A stretch of 29,041 nucleotides of DNA, taken from positions 1 to 29,041 of IMG/VR virus record IMGVR_UViG_3300027917_000141; one strand, 5' to 3'. The notes below the pieces were generated by a model. That model worked only from the letters and a program-made list of their open reading frames with translations. It made no database searches and had not been told where the DNA came from. Positions 1-6,244 of the stretch are shown in pieces. Within the stretch, counting starts at the first letter, position 1; each line of letters opens with the position of its first letter. The translations under genes and the position numbers were made by a program. The stretch is from a virus.

Positions 1-228
1 TTAATCAAGGAACTAGACAAACTAATCGATGAAGATGACCTAAGTTCCTTTGGAACATTCCGTCATGTGATATCACACATGGCAACCATAGATGGTTATA
101 ATAGTAGCAAACTTAGGAAATTCTTCGATAACTTTAACATTATAGATCCAGAGGAGATTGAGGCGTTGGAGAAAATGTTCCATGATATAAAAAGAAGCAG
201 AGTAATAAACTCGAATAAAAAGGAGTAG
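1..228 (+). CDS. C-terminal part of an unknown protein (75 residues visible)
   Basis: The first frame is open from the window edge to a TAG at 226-228, giving 75 residues of a protein whose start lies outside. The visible part is charged and probably helical, with motifs such as HMATIDGYNSSKLRKFF and a basic end. I do not recognise the family. It is followed after two bases by the HNH gene on the same strand, and the AAGGAG that serves that gene lies over its stop, so the two are probably cotranscribed. The reading frame, codon use and tight junction support a real gene; the function is unknown. Confidence 0.6.
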   Translation, partial: LIKELDKLIDEDDLSSFGTFRHVISHMATIDGYNSSKLRKFFDNFNIIDPEEIEALEKMFHDIKRSRVINSNKKE

Positions 229-230
229 TT

Positions 231-1073
231 ATGTGTATTCTTTGTAGGAGATGTAATGAGTGGAAAGAGTTTGACCATTATAAAAGCGAAAAGAGTTATA
301 TATGTACTGAGTGCAGAAAGAAAAAGCAGAGCGAATATCATAAAGGGTGGAGGGAAGAGAATAAAGATAAAATCAAGGAATATAGCAGAAAATATTATGA
401 GAATAACAGAGAAGAGGTGCTAAAGAAAAATCGCCAATACCAGGAAGCCCACACTGAGAAATATAGGGAATATAGTAAAAAATATCGAGAGAACAGTCCA
501 GAAAAAATAAAACAGATAAACAAAGAGAGATATAAAAACATGACTGCCGAGCAGCGTGCACAAGCCAACGAAAGTTGTAAAAAATATTACCAAGCAAACC
601 GTGAAGAAATTCTAGAAAAACGCAAATATATGGAATCTGCTAAAAGGGCAAGCAAAAACTGGCAGAATGATCATTACTATAACGATGAGATTTTCAGGAT
701 AGCACACAACATCAGAACTTGTTTAACACACGCTTATAGGAACTATGAGATAGGTAAATGTCCAAAATACAATGAGAAATATGGTCTAGATTACGAAGCA
801 ATATTTGAACATATGGGAGAAATTCCCGATGGTTATCATTATGGCTACCCGCTGAACAGTTTATCTGTTTCAATCGACCATATTGTACCATTAAGAGATT
901 TTGATTTGACAAAGCCTGATGAGTTGGCGATGGCGGTTGCGCCACTTAATCACAGGTGGTTGAAAAGAATAGATAATTACAACCGCCAATGGGATGATGG
1001 ATATGATGTAGAGAGACACAGGGAAGAGTTATATAAAAGAACAGGAGGAACTAATGACAACACTAAGGATTGA
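231..1073 (+). CDS. HNH endonuclease with N-terminal zinc finger
   Basis: The product has 280 residues. The N-terminus holds Cys pairs at about 5/8 and 25/28, typical of a small zinc ribbon. Residues 35-135 are a very charged Lys/Glu/Tyr-rich linker with loosely repeated segments (KIKEYSRKYYENN, KYREYSKKYRENS, YYQANREEILEK), a layout known from phage HNH proteins. The C-terminal core shows the HNH signature: IDHIVPL with D216 and H217, then N240-H241 and N249 in APLNHRWLKRIDNYN. Such enzymes nick or cut DNA and occur as homing or packaging-linked nucleases. The ATG follows AAGGAG at good spacing. The gene overlaps the next one by 20 bases. Whether it is a homing enzyme or a phage housekeeping nuclease cannot be decided from sequence. 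Confidence 0.85.
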   Translation: MCILCRRCNEWKEFDHYKSEKSYICTECRKKKQSEYHKGWREENKDKIKEYSRKYYENNREEVLKKNRQYQEAHTEKYREYSKKYRENSPEKIKQINKERYKNMTAEQRAQANESCKKYYQANREEILEKRKYMESAKRASKNWQNDHYYNDEIFRIAHNIRTCLTHAYRNYEIGKCPKYNEKYGLDYEAIFEHMGEIPDGYHYGYPLNSLSVSIDHIVPLRDFDLTKPDELAMAVAPLNHRWLKRIDNYNRQWDDGYDVERHREELYKRTGGTNDNTKD

Positions 1074-1449
1074 TGCAGACCAGTTAATTGAGATCGTGAA
1101 TGCTATTATGGACAGCCGTGAGGGCAGGGTTGTTGGCAGCAACGGTGCCAACGGCACACACAAAAGAGGAGAAGCACGGACAGATACCCAAAAAACTATG
1201 CCATATAATAGCCTTTCAGAGGCTCCAAAACTGGCCAGAAACTGTTTTCTAGATGTAGTTGAGTTTCTGGATGGCCAAGAAGAGTGGAAGGGTAAATTTT
1301 CTGATATTTTGCCCTATACTCAGTTTACTGGTGCCTGTCAGTTAAGTAATAAGATTCGCAGGCTTAGTAACCTATGGTATCTTGCTGGATATGAGGTAGA
1401 GTTTGGGTTAAAATATGGAAGAGATGTAAGATTCCGGAGAGTTAAATGA
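1054..1449 (+). CDS. Hypothetical protein, 131 residues
   Basis: The ATG at 1054 is preceded by a strong AGGAGG five bases upstream that lies inside the end of the HNH gene, so translation is probably coupled. The N-terminal 25 residues look helical (LRIDADQLIEIVNAIM). A Gly/Asn/Thr-rich stretch follows, and then a mixed alpha/beta C-terminal part with many aromatic and basic residues (RRLSNLWYLAGYEVEF). I do not recognise the family. The C-terminal part could be a small nucleic-acid-binding fold, but that is only a guess from its basic and aromatic content. Confidence 0.65.
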   Translation: MTTLRIDADQLIEIVNAIMDSREGRVVGSNGANGTHKRGEARTDTQKTMPYNSLSEAPKLARNCFLDVVEFLDGQEEWKGKFSDILPYTQFTGACQLSNKIRRLSNLWYLAGYEVEFGLKYGRDVRFRRVK

Positions 1450-1577
1450 AAATAATAAACACCAAAAGAATTAAAGCAGCCAAGATGTTAAAAGAAACAT
1501 TAAATGAGATAAACATATTAGTGAAAAGAATTAAAAAGGATATGGGGAGAATGAATGAGAATATTAAATACAAATAG
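1446..1577 (+). CDS. Small basic protein, 43 residues
   Basis: An ATG at 1446 overlaps the TGA of the preceding gene (ATGA), with CGGAGAG just upstream as a ribosome-binding site. The frame runs 43 codons to a TAG at 1575-1577 and overlaps the next gene start at 1555. The product is Lys/Ile-rich and predicted to be one amphipathic helix (RIKAAKMLKETLNEINILVKR). The coupling geometry matches its neighbours, which is the main support. No function is recognised. Confidence 0.5.
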   Translation: MKIINTKRIKAAKMLKETLNEINILVKRIKKDMGRMNENIKYK

Positions 1578-1836
1578 GAGAGAAGAAATTACACCCAAGG
1601 GGCAGCAGCCTCTTGGGGTAGTAAAGGAATTCAAAAAGAGATTAGACGAGTTAATGGAAGAATACGCTGTATTTACATATGAGTTGAAGAGTGACTTGTG
1701 TGATGTACAGATGAAGGGATCAGATGCTCATGCCCCGGTTAAGTTGGATTTGTTTAATCTGCCTGGTAGTTATAAAAAGATTAAAATGTTGGTGGAGAAT
1801 TTTTATAGAAGAGTGTGGTTAGGAGAAAGAAAATGA
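1555..1836 (+). CDS. Hypothetical protein, 93 residues
   Basis: The start at 1555 lies within the preceding small gene and is preceded by GGGGAG. Residues 22-50 form a probable charged helix (VVKEFKKRLDELMEEYAVF). A more hydrophobic second half ends in a basic, aromatic segment (FYRRVWLGERK). The gene overlaps the next start by an ATGA junction. I do not recognise the family; it belongs to a run of small phage genes next to the HNH gene. Confidence 0.6.
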   Translation: MRILNTNRREEITPKGQQPLGVVKEFKKRLDELMEEYAVFTYELKSDLCDVQMKGSDAHAPVKLDLFNLPGSYKKIKMLVENFYRRVWLGERK

Positions 1837-2084
1837 AACATAAAACTTTGAATAGCACAGGTGAGTGGCTAACAAGTGAGGAGAGATGGCCAGGGTTATA
1901 TAAGAAAAGTAAAACTAGCAAATCCGCAGCAATCAGACTTTTTTGTTTAGAATGTTGTGGAGGAAATTGTAATACAGTAACTGAGTGTTCTGCTCCAGAA
2001 TGTCCCCTTTTTAAATTTAGAAAAGGCTCCATAAATGCTGGCAAGAAGGCAGCCCGGAAACGGGCAAGTATATCCCAAAAATAG
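1833..2084 (+). CDS. Small Cys-rich phage protein (putative zinc-binding), 83 residues
   Basis: I place the start at 1833, where ATG overlaps the previous TGA and AGGAG lies seven bases upstream. An in-frame ATG at 1815 would add six residues but has no better site. The core AIRLFCLECCGGNC, then TECSAPECPLFKFR, matches a small protein type common in phages, with a CxxCC-type pair followed by C-x(n)-CPL(Y/W/F)xxR. The six cysteines probably bind one zinc. The C-terminus is very basic (KKAARKRASISQK), fitting contact with nucleic acid. It is the last plus-strand gene before convergent minus-strand transcription. Its role in other phages is not established to my knowledge. Confidence 0.75.
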   Translation: MKHKTLNSTGEWLTSEERWPGLYKKSKTSKSAAIRLFCLECCGGNCNTVTECSAPECPLFKFRKGSINAGKKAARKRASISQK

Positions 2085-2260
2085 CCCACCTAACCTACTG
2101 GAATCACTAGCAAAAAAATAGCCATTTTTGGCGTTTCGGGTGATTGTCCATCTTTTTCCGATCAAAACTGAAAAAACCTCCCATTCTGCGCTTAGGGTTT
2201 TGGGAGGTTCGTTTATGATGTTGGGCAGTTAAGTCGAAAAATATGGTAAACATATTTTCA
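2085..2260. other. Convergent intergenic region
   Basis: This non-coding stretch separates the end of the plus-strand cluster (2084) from the end of the minus-strand cluster (2261). It contains one clear hairpin (2175-2209). I see no open frame with a ribosome-binding site, no tRNA and no convincing promoter. A weak plus-strand stem around GCCATTTTTGGC near 2120-2133 could slow plus-strand transcripts but is not convincing alone. Confidence 0.6.
2171..2209 (-). terminator. Rho-independent terminator ending the minus-strand transcript
   Basis: The arms AACCTCCCA (2175-2183) and TGGGAGGTT (2201-2209) pair over nine bases with a 17-base loop. Read on the minus strand, the stem is followed by six T residues (complement of 2171-2176). 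It sits downstream of the last minus-strand gene. On the plus strand the tail after the stem is only CGTTTATG, so it would be weak in that direction. Confidence 0.75.
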
Positions 2261-2407
2261 TTAACTTTTCTTGTTTTTATTTTTTTTGAACCACTCTATT
2301 TGAGCCTCTCTGGCCAATGCCTGAGCGCGCTTTTTCCAAGGACCACCAAGATGTTTCTTTCCATCCTTGGACAACAGGTGGTAACCATCCTTCCTTTTAA
2401 CAATCAT
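2261..2407 (-). CDS. Small phage protein, 48 residues, DGYH/GGPWKKR type
   Basis: An ATG at 2405-2407 overlaps the TGA of the upstream holin-like gene (ATGA), with AGGAGGGAG a few bases before it. The product is basic and short, with the layout KRKDGYHLLSKDGKKHLGGP, then WKKRAQALAREAQIEWFKK. This resembles a small protein common in phage and prophage genomes, with a 'KKDGYHVVSE.GK.LGGPYKT.EEAEKRLKQVEYFK' pattern, often near tail or lysis genes. The function is unknown. The junction, ribosome-binding site and family-like pattern together make it a real gene. Confidence 0.75.
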   Translation of the reverse strand: MIVKRKDGYHLLSKDGKKHLGGPWKKRAQALAREAQIEWFKKNKNKKS

Positions 2408-2679
2408 GCTTCTCCCTCCTCATTATCTAGTACCCCTTCAGGCTTCGCAGGAGCATCACCACGCTTCTGAATTACATTTGCTGCAAAGTAACTAGCAAAA
2501 ATAATGGACAGCGCAGAGACGAACTCAGAGCCTGTGATGATTACCAGAGGTTTTAGTGCCCCAAAAATCCACGCCGAAACCATAGGCGGCACTGCAGTGA
2601 GCAGCGTTAGTAGTATTAGTGCTGTGAAAACTAAATGGAACTTCCTGCTCTGTAACTTTTCTTTTAACATTTTCAACAA
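2404..2679 (-). CDS. Holin-like small membrane protein, 91 residues
   Basis: Two hydrophobic segments are clear: residues 15-38 (LVFTALILLTLLTAVPPMVS) and about 44-70 (including SALSIIFASYFAANVI). They are flanked by a basic N-terminus (KEKLQSRKFH) and an acidic C-terminal tail (LDNEEGEA). Size, two membrane spans and 'SRKFxxx' before the first span are typical of phage holins, which form the inner-membrane lesion in lysis. No endolysin is visible beside it, so the call rests on topology. I favour a TTG start at 2679, five bases from GGAGG. The in-frame ATG at 2670 lies 14 bases from that site and would remove three residues. The stop overlaps the next gene (ATGA). Confidence 0.6.
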   Translation of the reverse strand: MLKMLKEKLQSRKFHLVFTALILLTLLTAVPPMVSAWIFGALKPLVIITGSEFVSALSIIFASYFAANVIQKRGDAPAKPEGVLDNEEGEA

Positions 2680-2684
2680 GTTAT

Positions 2685-2689
2685 CCTCC
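2685..2689 (-). promoter_or_regulatory. Ribosome-binding site favouring a TTG start
   Basis: GGAGG on the minus strand lies five bases before TTG at 2677-2679 and 14 before the first ATG. The spacing supports the TTG, or the following TTG, as start of the holin-like gene. A weak start codon would lower and delay synthesis, which fits a lysis gene. Confidence 0.55.
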
Positions 2690-2819
2690 GCGTAAGGATT
2701 TTTTTATGTTATATTCATTTTTTACTTGACTTTTGAGATCTCTATATTAAGTTAATAACCAAGAAACACAAAAAAAAAGAAAAGAAGAAAATATTATATA
2801 TATAAGAGAGAGAACATAG

Positions 2820-2844
2820 CCCCCTACAACATAGGGGGTTTTTT
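2820..2844 (+). terminator. Strong rho-independent terminator, plus-strand orientation
   Basis: The arms CCCCCTA (2820-2826) and TAGGGGG (2832-2838) pair perfectly around a five-base loop and are followed by six T residues (2839-2844). The T-run is on the plus strand, while both neighbouring genes are on the minus strand. It may end a short plus-strand RNA from the purine-rich stretch at 2756-2819, or block antisense transcription into the tail genes. A minus-strand reading has no T-run. Confidence 0.75.
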
Positions 2845-2877
2845 AGTTTAAAGGGTATATGTAAACAAATAAAGCCT

Positions 2878-2891
2878 TTCCGCGCGCGGAA
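2878..2891. repeat. 14-base perfect palindrome with CG core
   Basis: TTCCGCGCGCGGAA reads the same on both strands and lies 13 bases past the stop of the 690-residue tail gene in otherwise AT-rich DNA. As RNA it can only form a five-base stem with a four-base loop and has no following U-run. It could help end or protect the tail transcript, or be a protein-binding site. No function is shown by sequence alone. Confidence 0.5.
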
Positions 2892-2904
2892 CTATTTAAC
2901 ATTT

Positions 2905-4977
2905 TTAGACAAATGTAGTAACATATAGATTTCCATCGGCGATATATGCCAGCGTAGTGTTCCATACATCCATACCAGAGTTTGATCTTGATTGAGTCAA
3001 ATCAGCGATATCATATCGTTTAAGTAGAGAGAATGAGGAATCCCAGTCGTTACCTGGGCTATCCTTTTCATATACAAACATTTTCGTTGGTACTGATTCT
3101 CCATCTGGAACCCACTGAACTATAAAATAAGGGAAAGATACTTTAATGCATGTATGTGGGTCTCCTAGCGCCGAGCCATTCATCCAGAATTTTCCTTCAT
3201 ATTTGTATGTATCGGACCCATTAATAAAAACTGCGTCGCCATAATCGTCGTAGAGGCAAGCACCAGCGCCCCACATTCCACCGCGACAGTCAATAGCACA
3301 ATTGGTTCCAAGCCCACGGCTTATATTACCAAACTCAGTATCTACGACCGAGACGGTCGGTTTTGCTAAACTTATCCCACCATCATTTGTGTTTGGATCT
3401 TCGCACCCGAAACCTCCAAGTGCCAAATATCCGTTAGAGTTTGCATCGACGCCGGTACCGAAATGGGCGTAACTATTATTGCTAGGAGAGTTTACATATG
3501 TATTAATTGACCAGGTTCCGCCAGATCGAAGATATACATGTACTCTTCCTATATCAGTAAATGGTGCGGAATCATATTCTTCCTCGCCGACAAATATTCT
3601 ATCTCCATATATGGCAACATTAGGTCCATAAGACGCCGATGGCGAAGCATTAAAGGATTGCTGGAGCGACCACGACCCTCCAGATTTCACATATACTTTT
3701 ATGTTTGGAGTGGCAGTGCATGCACATACAATTGTATCTCCGTCAACATCTATACCAACCGTGCCACTGGACCACAGGCTCTCGAATGTTTCTTCTAAAA
3801 TCCACGGACCATATGCATCGTCAGCACGATAATAAATATTAAGATCATATCCAGAACTAATCGAGCATAAAATTCTATCTTGCACCGCCACAGCGATGGA
3901 GTTGCTGTTCACATGTTCGGTTAGTTCTGTTGGGTCTACAGTAAATTCCCATGAATCATCCATTTGGGTACCACCATCATCTCTGGCAACAATTCTAATT
4001 TCAGACGAATAAAAATATAAATCCGTGTCAATATTGATGTGATATCCACCCGATATGGCATAGCAATCCGAATCATCTCCATCATATGGAGAAACAAAAG
4101 AAGAGCCAGTATATGCTATCACGCCATTTACATAAGCATCTATCGTACTTTGATCTACTCCAACACCATCATCTTTTATATTCACATATACTGCTGTATC
4201 ATATGTAGTGGTGGTCCCATCATCGGGAAACTCATTTTCCAGATATGGAGGAGTGTCGTCAATAATAAAATCCCACTCATTATCCAATAAGTTCTCACAT
4301 GCATCTTCAGCGAGCACACGAACGGTATAATCTCCATCGGGGAGTTCAGTTGCTTTTAAAAGGTTAACACGGTAGCCGTCTGTTATTGATGTTATAGTAC
4401 CACCCCACAATGGCTCATCAATTACACCATCCTCTATTACCCACGCATCATTTACATAAGCATCAATGGTGTCTTGTTGTACGTCACCACTATCTGTTAC
4501 ATCAAAGTTTATTATAACATACCCATCCACTATTTCGTCACGATCTGGACTATTAATTGTTAAACGTGGCGCTATAGTATCACCACAACCCAGCAACCCA
4601 AACATAACAACCCACAGATCTGTTTTAACGGCTAGATAGGTTTTTCTAGTATATCCCACCTTGAACGTGTCTGCTACCTGCCCACTAATTGTAGCATCGT
4701 CATCTTCGCAGCGTACAACAATGGTATTCGTGCTTGATGTGTAATTACATACCGTTACAAATCTACCTATATCAGATGCTGTAATTGGCGGTAATGTAAT
4801 AGTAAAACCGGATCCTGTAGGATCGCATAAAACAAGATCCGAGTATGCAGCATTACATCTGGAAGTTACAGGGCTTGTGGGCACACCAAAATAAAAGGGG
4901 TCAGCCAAATGCAGCCCCCTGTCTATTAAATCCTGAATATTTTGTAGTTCTCTATTTGCTGTGATTACTCGTGCCAT
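2905..4977 (-). CDS. Tail or receptor-binding protein with Ig-like repeats and FG-GAP-like propeller, 690 residues
   Basis: Three regions can be seen. Residues 1-125 form a beta-rich domain homologous to the small gene at 20352-20735 (shared DLVxCDP, SSTNTI, YxAV and W-V). Residues about 137-245 and 246-350 are two Ig-like domains of the same type as in the 1150-residue protein (TIDAYVN, SITDGYRV, WxFxxD). Residues 355-690 carry propeller-like FG-GAP repeats (NVAIYGDRIFVGEEE, GRVHVYLRSGGTW). Such proteins usually sit at the tail tip or fibre and bind the cell surface. The gene is last in the tail cluster, overlaps the preceding gene by 26 bases and is rich in Asp-(Gly/Ala)-Tyr motifs. The receptor-binding role is inference. 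Confidence 0.75.
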   Translation of the reverse strand: MARVITANRELQNIQDLIDRGLHLADPFYFGVPTSPVTSRCNAAYSDLVLCDPTGSGFTITLPPITASDIGRFVTVCNYTSSTNTIVVRCEDDDATISGQVADTFKVGYTRKTYLAVKTDLWVVMFGLLGCGDTIAPRLTINSPDRDEIVDGYVIINFDVTDSGDVQQDTIDAYVNDAWVIEDGVIDEPLWGGTITSITDGYRVNLLKATELPDGDYTVRVLAEDACENLLDNEWDFIIDDTPPYLENEFPDDGTTTTYDTAVYVNIKDDGVGVDQSTIDAYVNGVIAYTGSSFVSPYDGDDSDCYAISGGYHINIDTDLYFYSSEIRIVARDDGGTQMDDSWEFTVDPTELTEHVNSNSIAVAVQDRILCSISSGYDLNIYYRADDAYGPWILEETFESLWSSGTVGIDVDGDTIVCACTATPNIKVYVKSGGSWSLQQSFNASPSASYGPNVAIYGDRIFVGEEEYDSAPFTDIGRVHVYLRSGGTWSINTYVNSPSNNSYAHFGTGVDANSNGYLALGGFGCEDPNTNDGGISLAKPTVSVVDTEFGNISRGLGTNCAIDCRGGMWGAGACLYDDYGDAVFINGSDTYKYEGKFWMNGSALGDPHTCIKVSFPYFIVQWVPDGESVPTKMFVYEKDSPGNDWDSSFSLLKRYDIADLTQSRSNSGMDVWNTTLAYIADGNLYVTTFV

Positions 4978-5179
4978 TGATCATATGCTCATGTAGTTTC
5001 TCTAAAACCTTATCAACCTTACCATCTACTTTATCTATCTTTTCTTCCATACGTTCCATTTGATGTTGCATGTGATTTGTTATATGAACTTCTACTTCTC
5101 TGATATGTTTATATAGTTTCCATGACAAACCAAGAACTGTGGCCATAACAGAAACCAAACCAATAATAGTAATAGTCAT
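4952..5179 (-). CDS. Small membrane-anchored coiled-coil protein, 75 residues
   Basis: The start at 5179 is chosen because ATG overlaps the TAA of the upstream gene (TAATG). A longer frame from 5227 lacks such support. Residues 3-23 are hydrophobic (a single membrane span), and residues 25-66 are a charged heptad-like helix with HMQHQMERMEEKIDKVDGKV and VDKVLEKLHEHM. One N-terminal anchor plus a coiled coil suits a spanin- or haemolysin-XhlA-like lysis accessory, or a membrane-linked tail factor. No lipoprotein signal is present. Its place between two tail genes, not beside the holin-like gene, leaves both options open. Confidence 0.65.
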   Translation of the reverse strand: MTITIIGLVSVMATVLGLSWKLYKHIREVEVHITNHMQHQMERMEEKIDKVDGKVDKVLEKLHEHMINGTSNHSK

Positions 5180-5604
5180 TAACCGCCCCCTCGTGAACCG
5201 GAGGCATCTGGAAAAAATGATCTCCACAGGTTTGCCCCAGACAGTCTTCTACCAAAGTTTGCTTGTTTTTCTTTTATATAAAAATCCAACCCACCAGTGC
5301 CAGAGGTATAAGTGTAGCGCACCCTAATAAACGGTGATTTAATGTTTATGAATTGCAGGGTATCTGTGCTAGCAGCACCGGCAACAGAAATGCCTGAACA
5401 TTGATAACCATCAATATCATTGTGTTGTACAGTTTTCCAATTTGTACGATTCCATGATTCCTGAAGCGTAATAGTACCATACCCATCACCTGTCCAAACA
5501 AACTGAACAGCAACGAAGTTGTACTGAAGCCTATAAGCATTAGAAGTTTGGTTTTGGTTTAATACAAAATATCCGTCTGTACTATCTGCTATTTGTGTTG
5601 CCAT
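5179..5604 (-). CDS. Small beta-rich virion protein, third paralogue, 141 residues
   Basis: The protein shares its layout with the two proteins at 9701-10051 and 10055-10411: an N-terminal DGYFVLNQNQTS segment, a central GTITLQESWNRTNW, and a C-terminal strand pair RVRYTYTSGTGGLDFYI. It also has a 25-residue Gly/Ser/Arg-rich tail not seen in the others. In marine and environmental phages similar sandwich proteins ('GtlklqaSnD...W', 'vvytstsGtGtLnvyi') are annotated as structural or tail-associated. Decoration or fibre assembly is likely but unproven. Its AAGGTG ribosome-binding site precedes ATG at normal spacing, and its stop overlaps the next start. Confidence 0.65.
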   Translation of the reverse strand: MATQIADSTDGYFVLNQNQTSNAYRLQYNFVAVQFVWTGDGYGTITLQESWNRTNWKTVQHNDIDGYQCSGISVAGAASTDTLQFINIKSPFIRVRYTYTSGTGGLDFYIKEKQANFGRRLSGANLWRSFFPDASGSRGGG

Positions 5605-5636
5605 TAATCACCTTTTAGAAAAGGGGCACAGAACCC

Positions 5637-6008
5637 TTATGTGTTAACTGTCCTTTGCACCCTTATTTCTGCCTCAGCGTCTTCTCCGCCCACTATCAAA
5701 TAACTATTCCCTTTAAAGTTTTCCAATGATTTAAGGGTTTTCCACACTCCTATATCTACACATATAACACCATGAGCCCTGGCATCTTTAACATATGAAA
5801 GCAACAAATCAAAAATGTTAATTGAGCCTCCAGGTTTTACCATTACATCTACTAAATCAAAAACTCTAATATCCCAACAGTTATCAAATATTTCATCAGA
5901 AAATGATGATACTATAAGTTCCCACACATCATCTGTAACGGCTATCTCCACATATTCGGACATATTATAATTTACATACGATACAATTAAATCTGATATA
6001 TTAAGCAT
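5637..6008 (-). CDS. Hypothetical protein, 123 residues
   Basis: The ATG at 6008 overlaps the preceding TAA (TAATG), so it is probably translated by coupling. The product is acidic with alternating hydrophobic residues (EYVEIAVTDDVWELIVSSF; SYLIVGGEDAEAEIRV), giving a mostly beta or alpha/beta profile and no membrane span. NISDLIVSYVNYNMS and NIFDLLLSYVKDAR resemble each other, which hints at an internal duplication of about 60 residues. It contains no Asp-Gly-Tyr motif, unlike its neighbours. I do not recognise the family; its location suggests a tail-cluster accessory such as a fibre-assembly factor. Confidence 0.6.
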   Translation of the reverse strand: MLNISDLIVSYVNYNMSEYVEIAVTDDVWELIVSSFSDEIFDNCWDIRVFDLVDVMVKPGGSINIFDLLLSYVKDARAHGVICVDIGVWKTLKSLENFKGNSYLIVGGEDAEAEIRVQRTVNT

Positions 6009-6235
6009 TAGTATCCGTCCCCGTAGGCATCCATTGCATACCCATAAAAAGAATGGATTGGATCACCATTGTCATTTTTAAGCGCATCTGGTAAATCAGC
6101 AACATACCTATAATATCCGTCGTTTATTAAAACCACCTCATCCTCTTCTAATAGGATAGATGAGTACCATTTTCCATCACTTCCTAAAACCGCCTTTTTC
6201 TCATCAATTTTATATGGTAAAAATATATGTTTCAT
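6008..6235 (-). CDS. Hypothetical protein, 75 residues, Tyr/Asp-rich end
   Basis: The start at 6235 follows GAGGATGA, and the stop overlaps the next start (TAATG). The product has a beta-like profile (KAVLGSDGKWYSSILLEEDE) and ends in YAMDAYGDGY, two Asp-x-Tyr motifs side by side. No family is recognised. Its position just after the largest fibre-type gene suggests a fibre accessory or tip protein, but no function can be assigned. Confidence 0.55.
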   Translation of the reverse strand: MKHIFLPYKIDEKKAVLGSDGKWYSSILLEEDEVVLINDGYYRYVADLPDALKNDNGDPIHSFYGYAMDAYGDGY

Positions 6236-6244
6236 TTCATCCTC

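Noticed and set aside
96-341. Minus-strand hydrophobic frame of 81 residues
   Set aside because: It overlaps two real plus-strand genes in AT-rich DNA; hydrophobicity is a by-product of A-rich Lys/Glu codons on the other strand.
2720-2756. Sigma70-type promoter for a plus-strand small RNA
   Set aside because: TTGACT is present but no good -10 box lies at 16-18 bases; too weak to list as a feature.
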